From Aphelidium insulamus (lineage: Eukaryota > Aphelidiomycota > Aphelidea > Aphelidiaceae): DNA of 64,000 nt. Under the pieces are notes generated by a model. The model saw only the letters and a program-made list of their open reading frames with translations. It searched no databases and was not told the DNA's origin. The stretch covers positions 1 through 64,000 of the forward strand of contig JAZDSV010000052.1 in NCBI GenBank assembly GCA_036784855.1. The letters run 5' to 3'. The position numbers and the translations under genes were made by a program. Shown piece by piece: positions 41,741 to 52,452 of this stretch (within the stretch, counting starts at the first letter, position 1; every line of letters begins with the position of its first letter).

Positions 41741-44187
41741 TTAATTACCAGTGGCGGAAGTGCGCGGTTGAAACTCTTCAAACTGTGTAGATACTGCCTT
41801 GTCAGTGACTCCCAGACAGTTGCGTATTGCAGATGATCCCTCTTTAGTGAAAGCGAGATCTTGCACACCGCCATCAACGGTCGTCACCTGCAGCATTCCA
41901 ATGCCGATTGCTGCTGCAAATGCCGCACCAAGCGCCGTAGTCTCTCGCATCAGGGGCCGGTGGATGGGCATGCCAAGTGTGTCTGCCTGAATGGCCATCA
42001 GCTGGTCACTGTTGGACAGGCCACCGTCCACATTGAGTCGGTCCAGCCGCACTCCGCTATCACTGGCCATCGCTTCCAATATCTACAAATAGTACATGAG
42101 ATTACGCAAGTAAACAGCAAAATGGTTCGGTGCACACCTCCCGCGTCTGCATGGAAATGGCGACAAGTACCGCGCGGGCAATGTGGCCACGGTTAGTGTA
42201 CTGCGACAGGCCAAACATTGTGCCGCGAGCACCGCTGCACCAGTGCGGCGCAAACAGTCCAGTGAACGCGGGCACAAAGTAGACGCCGGCATCGTCCTCG
42301 TCGCCGCCCGGCAGCGATGCAATAAGGTGATCTAGATCCTTGGACTCGGCAATGATGCCCATGGAATCCCGCAGCCATGTCACGGCCGCCCCGGCCACTG
42401 CTATAGAGCCCTATAGTATGTTGTATGTTATCGCAAACGTTTTCTAGACCACACTGAATACCTCCAGGGCGTAACTAATGGGCGCCTTCTCTCCCAGCTT
42501 GTACGCCACGGTAGTGAGTAGACCGTGTGTGGATGGCATCGGCTCTTGACCAGTATTGAATAGCATGAAGCAGCCCGTACCATACCTATAGAATTAAGTG
42601 CATATATATATATGTATATACATCACAGATGTCACACACGTGTTCTTGGCCTGACCACTGTTGAAACACCGCTGACCGACCATGGCCGCCTGCTGGTCGC
42701 CGAGACACTGCCAGTGTGTGTTATACATGCTTATATAGTATACATAGCCGTCAACACACCCCGGAAATGGGCACTTGAAATAGCGGGGACTGCTTATCGG
42801 CGATGTGCCCATACACTTGGGCAGAGGAGCATATGCGAGGCAAAACACCTTTCGGCACTCCAAAGAAGCTGACATGGTCAACATCGAGTATGTATCAGGC
42901 ATACTGTTTGTGCACCTGCACAGTTTGTCGCTCCATTGCATTGTATTGATGTCCATCAGCATTGTGCGACTGGCATTGGACACGTCGGTGACATGCTGGC
43001 CGCCGTGACAGCCGCCCGTCAAGTTCTTGAATGGGATCGATTAGATAAATTCATATATGTGCGACTTAATCAGCACAAACCCAGATGAGCCACGAGTCCA
43101 CGGTGCCCACGGCCAGCGCACCCCGCGAATGGGCATCACGCACCGCTTCCACATTGTCCCACAGCCAGCGCAACTTGACCGCGCTGAAATACGTTGACAG
43201 CGGCAACCCGCACTCTCCCTGACACAATAATAAATACGCATGGAACGGATAGATAGTGAGATAGAGAGAGAGAGATAAGTGACAAGAGAGAGAGAGCGAG
43301 AGAGATAAGTGACACGAGAGAGAGATAGAGAGATAGAGAGATAGAGATAGAGAGATAGAGAGAGAGATAAGTGACACGAGAGAGAGAGAGAGATAAGTGA
43401 CACGAGAGAGAGTAAGTGAGAGTGAGCGAGAGAGAGATAAGTGACAAGAGAGAGAGAGCGAGAGAGATAAGTGACACGAGAGAGAGATAGAGAGATAGAG
43501 AGAGAGATAAGTGACAAGAGAGAGAGAGAGAGATAAGTGACAAGAGAGAGAGAGCGAGAGAGATAAGTGACACGAGAGAGAGATAGAGAGATAGAGAGAG
43601 AGATAAGTGACACGAGAGAGAGAGAGAGATAAGTGACACGAGAGAGAGTAAGTGAGAGTGAGCGAGAGAGAGAAATATAGACAGTATTCACTCACCACAA
43701 AGGCATGACGGCCACCGGCAGCCTCGGTTAGTTGGTCCACGGTGCCGGCAGTGCGCGTGTCCAGCCACACCAACGCGTTGTACAGCGCCTTCCCCGTGCC
43801 AGTGTCCCAAACCACGGTTGTCTCGCGCTGATTAGTCACGCCCACCGCGTGCAGCGTGCCGCCTTTGGTGGCATGCACGCCACCATCAGCATCGCCATGT
43901 GCTGGCACGGATGAGAGCGATGCCATACAGTCGCGCATGCAGCCGGTGACGCTGGTGAGCAGTTCGGCGGGGTCCAGCTCGCACCAGCCGGGGTGCCGGT
44001 GCGTGGTGGACTTTAGCTCACGCTGACTGCTGGCCACCAGGGTGGCTTGCACGGCATGAGATGCTGACGGAGATGACGGAGATGGTGATAGCGATGAGTG
44101 AGTAGCAGTAGCGGACGCAGACGTGTCCAGCCGAAACACCAGGAAGCGGCTGGACGTGGTGCCCTGATCGATGGCGCCGATGAGCAT
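41741..44187 (-). CDS. GK: Glycerol kinase
   Basis: Phosphorylates glycerol to glycerol 3-phosphate with ATP. Eight exons: 43696-44187, 43081-43218, 42916-43025, 42760-42868, 42640-42707, 42462-42585, 42138-42410, 41741-42082; 551 residues. Exon 1 has the FGGY start [14 protein letters not shown], with a Ser-rich insert, then [20 protein letters not shown] and WLDTRTA. Later blocks: [40 protein letters not shown] then [41 protein letters not shown] and [14 protein letters not shown], all family hallmarks. Catalytic Asp is in DQQAA. Intron 1 (43219-43695) is ten times longer than usual because of a minisatellite. Confidence 0.95.
43255..43678. repeat. GA-rich minisatellite in glycerol kinase intron 1
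   Basis: About 420 bases of AGAGAGATAAGTGACACGAG-type units with variants (GAGCGAGAGAGA, GATAGAGA, GTGACAAGAG). It is entirely purine-rich on the plus strand. The minus-strand reading frames through it ([11 protein letters not shown]-type) are open only because the unit lacks stops; they are not protein. It accounts for most of intron 1. Confidence 0.93.
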
Positions 44188-44281
44188 TGTGTCACAGGAA
44201 AGTTATCAAACTACCTCGGCACTGTACAAAGAAGATGTGGATATGCTTGACTAAATATATTGTGGGAATGTGTTGCACAGA

Positions 44282-44773
44282 TTATTTATGTGGCACCAGG
44301 CTCGGAGGTGCAATAGGGCCTTTAACAGCGTGTTCCATACCTGGCAAGCCTTGACCAGTTGGCTGCTTTGCATTTCTGATCGCTGTTATCGCCTCAAGCG
44401 CGTTCTTTTCGCACTGAACCGCTGAGTTCAATGAGGGTGACGTGACACCCGAAAGCATTGCAGCGCTTTTTGCTCGATTGGCTGCACCGGCTGCCTGTGC
44501 TGCTTTCAGAGCTGCTTCGCTATACTTGCCCATGGCCTGCTTGTTATCGTTATTTTGCACCAGTCGGTCTCCATTAGATTTCAGCGTGATAGCCGCCTCC
44601 AAATAGTGGTGGCAAGTATCAAGTTTTTCCGTGATGAATGCCGTTGTCTGTTGCTGCTCTTGCTTCCTTTGCTCAATAGTCTGTCGGTGTTTGTCAACAC
44701 TATCACCGTCGGCACTGCATGCTGCAATAAGCAACATTGTGGATAACAGAATAATGTTGTGGCAGAGACGCAT
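44282..44773 (-). CDS. Small secreted helical protein
   Basis: 163 residues, intronless, with a signal peptide (MRLCHNIILLSTMLLIAACS). The motif LIAACS also resembles a lipobox, but this is a eukaryote and the cysteine is more likely the cleavage site region. The mature chain is Ala/Gln/Lys-rich and probably helical (AAITLKSNGDRLVQNNDNKQ, YSEAALKAAQAAGAANRAKS), with two cysteines. No family recognised. The ATG at 44773 is the only good start. Confidence 0.7.
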   Translation of the reverse strand: MRLCHNIILLSTMLLIAACSADGDSVDKHRQTIEQRKQEQQQTTAFITEKLDTCHHYLEAAITLKSNGDRLVQNNDNKQAMGKYSEAALKAAQAAGAANRAKSAAMLSGVTSPSLNSAVQCEKNALEAITAIRNAKQPTGQGLPGMEHAVKGPIAPPSLVPHK

Positions 44774-45141
44774 TGCAAGTTGTTGTTATTGAAATAAAGG
44801 TGGTATTTGTTGATGCTACTGCGGTAAGAGAATGCGGAGCAAGTGCATGCCAGCACGCCCAACGCGCTCTACTTATGCACTCCACAGATCAATAATGGAG
44901 ATTGCCAAGATCAGTAATGGCAAGTTGATGGCAAGTTAATGGCAACACGATCAGGATCACGCCCATTACCTCATTTAGGTTATAATAATAATAATGGTTA
45001 TAATACCTTTCATATATATATATATATATATATATTTGCTTCATACAATTCGCATGTATTTACACTGCATGTGCAAGTCTTCATTCATTCATTCATTCAA
45101 CAGACAACATTCCTACACTCTACCAATTCACCGTGTGTATA
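44774..45141. other. Intergenic spacer
   Basis: 368 bases between the secreted protein start (44773) and the end of the one-TM protein (45142), both on the minus strand. It contains ATA and (AT)n tracts at 44984-45034 and ATTC repeats near 45083. No gene seen. Confidence 0.5.
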
Positions 45142-45798
45142 TTAACCACTAGCGCCAGTGTCCCCCGATGCAGACACCGCAGACACTGCTTGCTTGGCTG
45201 CTGCGTCTTCCTGCTGCTGCTGCTGCTGCTGCTGTTGTTCCCTGCGCACCTGTCGCATCTGGTCCAGCACGCGCTTCTCCAGCATCGCCGCCCGCACCTT
45301 GTCCCGCGTGTCCGTGAGGAATCTCTCGCGGATATGCGCCGCCAACAGCGCCACAGTCAGCACACCGCCGATAATGTATCCCCACACGCCCATCATGCCG
45401 AGGGGCTGCCGGTGCTCCTCGGGGCCGATGGGGCCGGTGGTGGGGCGGAAGAATTGGGGAAAGTAGCGCAGCATCCACGCCGGTACATCGTCGCTGGTGA
45501 ATGCAGGCGCGTCACCCTTGGCACCGTGTGTCCCAGTGCTACCGGATATCTCCGATAGCGCAGAGTCGGTTGTAGATGATGAAGCGGACACGGCGAGCAA
45601 TTGTCGCGGCATTGGAGGCGTGTATGATATGCGGTGGGCGGCGTGCTGGAGCGAGGGTGGCGGCACGGGCACCAGCGGCGGCGTGTAATTGTTGCCGCTG
45701 GCTGCTGCCGTACTTGACGCCGCCGTAGAGCCGCTGCTGTTTGAGGGCGATGGACGCGCCGCGATGTTTAGCGCGCGCCGTGCCGCTCGCTGCCACAT
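45142..45798 (-). CDS. One-membrane-segment protein, unknown
   Basis: 218 residues, intronless. The N-terminus (MWQRAARRALNIAARP) is basic and amphipathic, like a mitochondrial targeting sequence. A disordered Ser/Pro-rich stretch is followed by DVPAWMLRYFPQFF, then one hydrophobic segment (MMGVWGYIIGGVLTVALLAA, about 134-153). A charged helix ending in poly-Gln (RREQQQQQQQQQQ) closes the protein. This layout suits an inner-membrane assembly factor, but I recognise no family. Confidence 0.6.
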   Translation of the reverse strand: MWQRAARRALNIAARPSPSNSSGSTAASSTAAASGNNYTPPLVPVPPPSLQHAAHRISYTPPMPRQLLAVSASSSTTDSALSEISGSTGTHGAKGDAPAFTSDDVPAWMLRYFPQFFRPTTGPIGPEEHRQPLGMMGVWGYIIGGVLTVALLAAHIRERFLTDTRDKVRAAMLEKRVLDQMRQVRREQQQQQQQQQEDAAAKQAVSAVSASGDTGASG

Positions 45799-46426
45799 CT
45801 GCTGTGTATGTATATGTGTATTGTGTATTGCTGCTGTGTTGTTGTATTGTGTGTTTGTTGTCTTGCGTTTGCATGTGCCAAGTGATGTAAATAAACACTC
45901 AAGTATGCTATTAATTTATAGACAGATATAGACTTCCACACACACACACACACACATATAACTATTTATATCTTATATAATATTCATTTCTCTCTATTTC
46001 TCTACCCGGCATGTGATGCAGCAAAATGCAACAACCGCAACTGTGACGGTTGGGATGACTACGAGCATGAGCACCAGATGTGGAGCGACCTCCAACAACG
46101 ACCAACGAACGACAAATACAGCGACCGACTCTACCAAGCTATAGTGCAATGCCGTCGCTGGATAGCTCACGATGGAGTACACTACACCAACACAACAATC
46201 GACCCTATGCAACGACTTGGCCTGGTTCTGAAAGCAATTCTCTACTTCGTCACCTGGCAGCCCACCAAAGCTCACACTATGGCATGGTCGCTGGGTTGCC
46301 TAATTCTGAATTTTACGCCACGAATGACTGGCACCAAGACTCAAATTCAACAAGCACACAAGGACTTGCGCAACTTGGTCAACATTGTCTTTATTTCCAT
46401 AGTAAACCACCAATCTCAATTTCTCT
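45799..46426. other. Intergenic spacer with a weak ORF
   Basis: 628 bases containing a CA repeat (about 45938-45956). A 93-codon minus-strand ORF (45994-46275) has a hydrophobic end (LVLMLVVIPTVTVAVVAFCC) but no upstream exon or signal could be tied to it. A plus-strand ORF (46078-46524) overlaps the KDM3 gene antisense. I support no gene here. Confidence 0.4.
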
Positions 46427-48896
46427 CTATTCAGCATCAAAATGTCGGAGTAGTTGCCGCGCCACGGCATACAGAATATTCTTGGTCTGCAGAATGTCAC
46501 AGCGCCGGCCGTGCTTGCGCGTGAGCCGCCTAAACTGCGCCGTGAGCATTGTGCACTCGCCCATCGACTCGGGACACACGAAATCCACCGCCATCTTGAT
46601 CGCCGGTCTGTAGTTGCACACCTGGTGCGCGCATCCAGCCGGGATGAACACTGCGTCGCCCACGGCCTGGTGGATGCGGTAGCCCAGCAGGCGGTCGTGG
46701 GTGTCGTGCAATTGGGCGCGCATTTCGCGGTCCATAAAGAAGCATTGGTCGTGTATGGGATCGTCCACGTGCACCTTGAGCACCGTCTCGGCGTGGTGGT
46801 GCAGAAATTGTCGTAGATGTCCCGACTGTTCTCGCGGGTAAATATCCCACACTGCAGCGATGAAGAAAGTTGATGGAGACACGGCATTGGCTGCCGTGCC
46901 GTGTGGACTGTCACCGGCAAACATGAGCACATTCACCGCGGCCGCCATGTCCATGTGCAGGTTGGTGGTGCCACATTCACCTGGGGCATCGCTAGATGCA
47001 TCTGCCGTGTACATCTTGGGCCCCAGATCCGGCGGACACATTTCCCGCGGCAACATGGAGATCAAGTTGCGTGCGCCGTTTGGCCGAGTGTACTCGGCAA
47101 ATGGCAGCGCCTCCACAAAGTCCTTGTGAAGCTGCGGGAACTGTGCGGCAAAGTGGTCCGCTGTCGGCCAGTCCTGCGAGATGAATAAGTGAACTGTATA
47201 ATATAATATATATATATATATATATAATTACCTTGAGTTTGAGAATGGGTGAGTCAGTGTCTTTAGCGGTGAGGGGCGAGCGGGGGCTGTTTTGTGGCCG
47301 GTGAATGCCGCCCAGGAACTGCGCCAGTGTCATGCGCACCTCGCGGCCACTGCGACAATCCACTACGACGTCCTCCAGCCGGAATGCCGCAGCGTCACTG
47401 TACGCAAACGAGTCCAGTAGCTGCGCCACCATTCGATCGGGCGACCAGTCTTGGTGCAGTGTCAAGCCGCGCACAACGAGCGGTCGGCCATCTCGGAGAC
47501 ACGCCTGAAAGTCTGCCAGCGACACCTTATCCGCGGTGCAATCAATGTAGGGCAGTGAGGCGTCGGCGTCGAATGCGGGCGGCGGTGTGCGAAGAATACC
47601 GGTGGTAGATGGAGTTCTTGCCGAGCACTTGCAGCCAAAATGGTCATCGCATTGTTTCATAATTGAAGGCTGCACTGGCGCCTCGACATGCTGCTTGGCG
47701 GCCAGCTCCGATAATCGGGCCTCCATGCGCTCCAGGGCTTGCACGCTCAACTTGACACACGGAAACAACTGTGGCGCGCTTGTAGTGGATGATGTCGATG
47801 ATGATGACGATGGAGTTGTAGTGTCTGGCTTCACAGATAAGGCATCATCGCAAGCAGAGAGTGTGTAACCAGGTGAAGCCATGAGCGACGACGGGGCCAG
47901 ATGCTCTGTGCGGCCGAAACAGAGCGTTGAAGCAAGATTTGTCTGAGCCGGCTCTTCACCAGCGCAGCATTCGTGACACACGGCCATGCCGCAGCGCAGA
48001 CATACGTAAAACAGGTTGAAGAGGGTGGTGTTGCAGGCGTCGCAGGCATCCCGGACGGCCATGTTGTCACCTGTCGTTGTTGTTGGGACAGGCGACAACT
48101 CAGCGGCGGTGGTCGGCGAGTACGGTTTGCTCTTGTCGGCAGAGATTTGCAGTGCCGACAAGGGGTCCCCAACCGTGTAGATGTGGGCAGGGGACGGCAA
48201 ACGGAGTGGCGACACTGGCAGCGCGCGAATGTTGGCCAGCTCTTGACGCAACAGACCAAGAATCTCGGCCCCGGTCCAGCGCATAATATACTCGGCATCG
48301 CTGGCGGATAGTTGCGGCGGTGTCGGTGGCATTGAGTGGCCGGCGTGTGAAGTGTCCCGTGAAGCTTCCTTTGTCACCGAAGCACTGCTCGGACGCCGAG
48401 AACGTTTGTTGGAAGTGAATGATGCCGATGATGATGTTGCGAGTGACGGTCGACTGGTCGCCACTGAAGGCGGCGCTACGCCAGACAGATATGCCGACAG
48501 CGCCTGGTACGGCTGCGAGAGCGGGTGCCGCACCAATATGTCGAACAGAGCGCCATTGAGGTAGAGTTGGTGATCGACGAGCTGGGCCGGTGCATCCCCC
48601 GACGACCCGCCGACCAGCAGGCGAAAGTTCATGAAGCGGCATCGACCAGTGGCCGCCTGCTTGCGTATGCAGCTGACGCAGGAGGGTAGGTGGTTGTAGA
48701 GCGGGTTCTTGCAGCGCAGTTGCTGCAGATGCACCGAGACGGTAGCTCTACTCGCCTCTCCACTGGAACCACCACCATGGAGTGTCAGACGCAGAGGCTC
48801 CCGGCCAAACAGCACAATATGGTCTGCATTGTCGGCGGTGTCCACTGGCGGAACGCTTGCCGTCGATTGCCTACCGCGCCGTCGTCGCTTATTCAT
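46427..48896 (-). CDS. KDM3-type JmjC histone demethylase-like protein
   Basis: 803 residues in two exons (47232-48896 and 46427-47173). The start is the ATG at 48896 (MNKRRRRGRQ). A zinc-finger-like block CVSCIRKQ sits near residue 70, and the KDM3 C-type zinc motif CDACNTTLFNLFYVCLRCGM, then CHECC, at about 310-335. The JmjC domain runs about 560-790: HTNLHMDM-type iron site with His628 and Asp630 (TNLHMDMAAAVNVLMF), FIPAGCAHQVCNY with His738, and CPESMGE. All three iron ligands are present. KDM3 enzymes remove H3K9 methyl groups in the nucleus. Intron 1 (47174-47231) contains an AT array. Confidence 0.9.
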
Positions 48897-49280
48897 TGCA
48901 CATTGCAAACAGGAGTTTAGCCTGTTTAGCCGGCGACTAACACACAGCAATGAGATGATACTTCGGTACAATGTATTTACCGCTATTACAATATGATAAC
49001 TTCACGTAAATAAAAAAGTACAGCTGCCTGGTAAACGCTGTATGTTGCTGTCTGTAGCTTGTCTGGTGAGCCCCCATGAAATGCATTCGGGGAGTGACGT
49101 GCGGGGCGTACAACAGTTGTATCCCAGGACTGCGTTTCACGAGTTGCGTGGAAGATGCGCGGCACAAGAGTCAGTGAGCATTCCACATCCATATATGGAA
49201 GGGACGTGTGCAAGTGCCTAGGAGATTATATTGCGCCAAAAATTGATATAATGCACGAATTACTGAAATAGCAAAAAAGC
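48897..49280. other. Intergenic spacer
   Basis: 384 bases between the KDM3-like start and the tRNA gene. Holds the KDM3 promoter side. No other gene supported. Confidence 0.4.
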
Positions 49281-49354
49281 AGGCCCTTGAGAGATTTGAA
49301 CTCTCGACCTCGTCGTTACTAGCGACGCGCTGCTAACCACTGAGCTAAAGGGCC
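49281..49354 (-). tRNA. tRNA-Thr (anticodon AGT)
   Basis: The minus strand folds as a tRNA: acceptor GGCCCTT/AAGGGCC (7 bp), D arm GCTCAGTGGTTAGCAGC, anticodon arm CGTCG-CTAGTAA-CGACG with anticodon AGT, variable loop AGGTC, T arm GAGAG-TTCAAAT-CTCTC and discriminator T. A-box TAGCTCAGTGG and B-box AGTTCAAATC are in place. No intron. It lies 150 bases downstream of the threonyl-tRNA synthetase stop codon, on the same strand. Confidence 0.95.
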
Positions 49355-49504
49355 GGTTAGTGTGCTAATCGCTAACATTTTATATATTTTGACATAAAAA
49401 GGTGTAACCTTGATGCATCGTTAATGCTGATATTTACATTAGTGAAACACCATGAAGAGTGAAAGAAATGTATTCCCTGATGTGCCACCATTTTCCCACA
49501 CAGA

Positions 49505-52321
49505 TCAAGGTTCCAGCACTTGGTCGATACGCTTCTCCGCCTTCAGCATGAGAAGTTTGTCCACAATGGCATTCAGTGGCCAAATCTTTCCCTTGCCGCC
49601 CTTTTCACCCTCACGCTTCTCCTCGCGGACATCGCGCACATTCACCGACTCGTTGGCCAGTTCATCGGCACCGACAACTGCACAAGGTGATTAGTTTACC
49701 TGGATACAGCTCAATGCATTGTCGTACCAAAAATAAAGTTGTACTGCGCAATCTCGGCATTGCGAATCTTTTTCGGCAGCGTGTTGTCGCTCAGGTCCGC
49801 ATCGGCCCAGATGCCCTTGTCATGCAGCAAGTCGCGGATCTGCACAAATGTCAAGCACATGCCAGCCGCTAAATAAATAAATACCTTCTTGGCGTAGTCT
49901 CCGTAGAGGAGAGCCACGGGCACGATGGATACTTGTCGCGGCGACAGCCAGAACGGCCACTTGCCGCCAAAATTCTCAGTGAGAATGGCAATCATGCGCT
50001 CGACGCTGCCCAGAATGGCGCGGTGGATGATGACTGGGCGGTAGACCTTGCCCTGTTCGCTCTGCTCCACAGACCTGTTGCGACCATCAGCAATTGATAT
50101 GATACACAATTAAGTGCTACTAACGCATGGTAGCTGAGGTTGAATCGCTGCGGCAGTTGAAAGTCCAGCTGGATCGTGGCACACTGATGGCGGCGTCCCA
50201 GCGCGTCCTTGATCGTGATGTCAATCTTGGGGCCGTAGAAGGCACCATCACCCTCATTCAGCTCCCACGGCGAGCCGAATTTTTTCAGCGACTCCTCCAG
50301 CTTCTTCTCGGCAATATTCCAGGTCTCGACGTCGCCGAGAAACTTTTCGGGGCGCGTAGACAGTTTCAACGAGAACGAAAAGCCGAAAATGCCGTAAACG
50401 TGCTTTAGAAACTCCAGACAGCTCGTCATTTCGTCCTCCAGCTATAAATGTTAAAACAATTACTCTTGTTACTCAGTGATATAATGACCTGATCGCTGCG
50501 GCAGAAAATGTGCGCATCGTCTTGCTGGAAGCGACGCACCCGCGTCAACCCCGTCAGCGCACCACTGAGCTCGTTGCGGTGCAGCACGCCGAAATCCGCG
50601 TACCGAATGGGCAAGTCGCGGTATGACCGGTCACGGTGGCCAAACATCACACAGTGCCCCGGACAGTTCATGGGCTTCAGTGCAAAGGTCTCCTTCTCCG
50701 CCTCGAACGAAAACATGTTCTCCTTGTAGTTGTTCCAGTGGCCGGACGTCTCCCACAGCTTGACGTTGTAAATGTTTGGCGTCACCACCTCGGTGAATCC
50801 ACGCTTGTGGTACTCGGACTTTATAAAGTCCACCAGCGTGTTGTAGATGCGAGCTCCGTGCGGCAAAAAAAAGCAGCTGCCTGGACTGAGGTCGTGGAAG
50901 AAGAACAGTTCTTGTTCCTAGAACAGAAGGATGAATATAATGAGAGAAGCACATACGAAGTGCGTACACGGCCGATTTTGCGGTGATCACGCTTCGAGGC
51001 CTCTTCGACAAACTTTTTCCACTCCGTCATCTCCTTGGTGGACGGGAACGAGATGCCGTAGATGCGCTGCAGAGAATCGTTCTCGGCATTTCCAAGGAAA
51101 TATGACGACGAGTTCTACACAAGGGTCAGTGTTAATGGTTTGTCCGCGACTAGTCTGGGAGGGTGCAGACCTTGGCAACCGCAAATGACTTTATGCGGCC
51201 AGTGTCTGGCACATGGGGACCGCGGCACAGATCCACCAGCGGACCGCAGCGGTACACCGTGGTAGATGTGCCATCGGGAATCTTGTCACGGATAATGTGC
51301 TGCTTGTACTTGTTGTGCTGTGCGGAAATTAATACTTTATGGTTTACATGAAGTCACAGAAACAACCTTGAACATCTCCAACAAGTTTTCTTTAGACATG
51401 ACCAGACGCTCGAACGGCTGCTTCTCCTTTGTAATATTCTTTGCCAGCGTCTCCAGCGAGGAGTAGTCGCTCTGTGACACGGAACTGCCAGATCAGCCAT
51501 TACAAAAGAACACAATATATGCGTATCATACTTTTCCATCGCCATCTCGTAGTAAAAGCCCTCGTCCGTAGGTGGGCCAATGCACAGATGGCATCCATAG
51601 TGTCGCTCGCACGCTTCACCAAGCACGTGTGCACTACTGTGCCAAAACACAAACTTGCCTAAATACATTTACAAACCAAGCAGTACAGCAAGACAATAAC
51701 GCACCGTCAGGATGCTCAAAGTCCAGCAATTCCAGCTTGCAGTCAGCCTCTAGCGGGCGCAACAGATCAAACAGCTCGCCATTCACTTTGGCAATGACTA
51801 CGCGCTGTGCCAGCCCTTGACTGATGGCTTTGGCAATGTCCATCGGGGTTGTCTCCCAAGCCGTGCCATCTTTCACCGACGCATCGGGAAGCGTTACCTT
51901 GATGGGAACACGTGGCTGGGCTGCACATATATGAGTAATATAACGTGCAGTATATATGTATGCATTTAATGGACATACCGGCAACGAACGCGTCATAGTC
52001 GCGCTTCAAGCGCTCAAACATCTCGAGACGATGTGCCAGGAATTCGGGCTTTGGCTCCATCTAGGACACGGAGATAGTCAGCGTACATGGTCGGGAAAGG
52101 CAATCGTGCCATAGCCGCACCTCCAGCGGACGCGTAGAGGCCGCACCGTCAGCAGCCTTGGCATTCTTCTTGCCGCCGCCACCCTTGGCATGCTGTTTTT
52201 TGGCGGTTGCGGGGGCGCCGCTTGTCTCTGTGGCAGCCGGCAGAGACTCGTTGCTGCTGCCCGCGTCGTTGATGGATAGCTGGGCGCTGGTGGATGCCTG
52301 CAGCGCGTCGTCCGTGTTCAT
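49505..52321 (-). CDS. TARS1: Threonyl-tRNA synthetase, cytosolic type
   Basis: 752 residues in 12 exons: 52121-52321, 51979-52060, 51705-51920, 51532-51658, 51367-51484, 51171-51317, 50968-51114, 50489-50917, 50125-50441, 49885-50074, 49728-49839, 49505-49677. All junctions keep frame; introns are 45-64 nt. The TGS domain ([16 protein letters not shown]), the second additional domain ([20 protein letters not shown], with the zinc-site HxxxH), and class II motifs follow: [39 protein letters not shown] (zinc Cys) and [20 protein letters not shown]. Motif 3 and the anticodon-binding domain end with [16 protein letters not shown]. The N-terminus has no mitochondrial signal. Confidence 0.96.
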
Positions 52322-52452
52322 AATGGCACAATTGTGTCGAACAATCGAATGCCACCATATTATAACTGTCCATACAATTCAAGGTTCTCTCGTACAGAAA
52401 TGGATCTAGTGCCGGACTACAACTATAAATGTATTGCCTTGATTATAAGCAG

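Noticed and set aside
43041-44187. Long minus-strand ORFs with [11 protein letters not shown]-type repeats
   Set aside because: They are readings of a purine-rich minisatellite lacking stops; the flanking coding blocks are joined by splicing over it.
46078-46613. Plus-strand ORFs of 148 and 177 codons
   Set aside because: They run into the antisense of the KDM3-like JmjC exon and have no homology or splice context.
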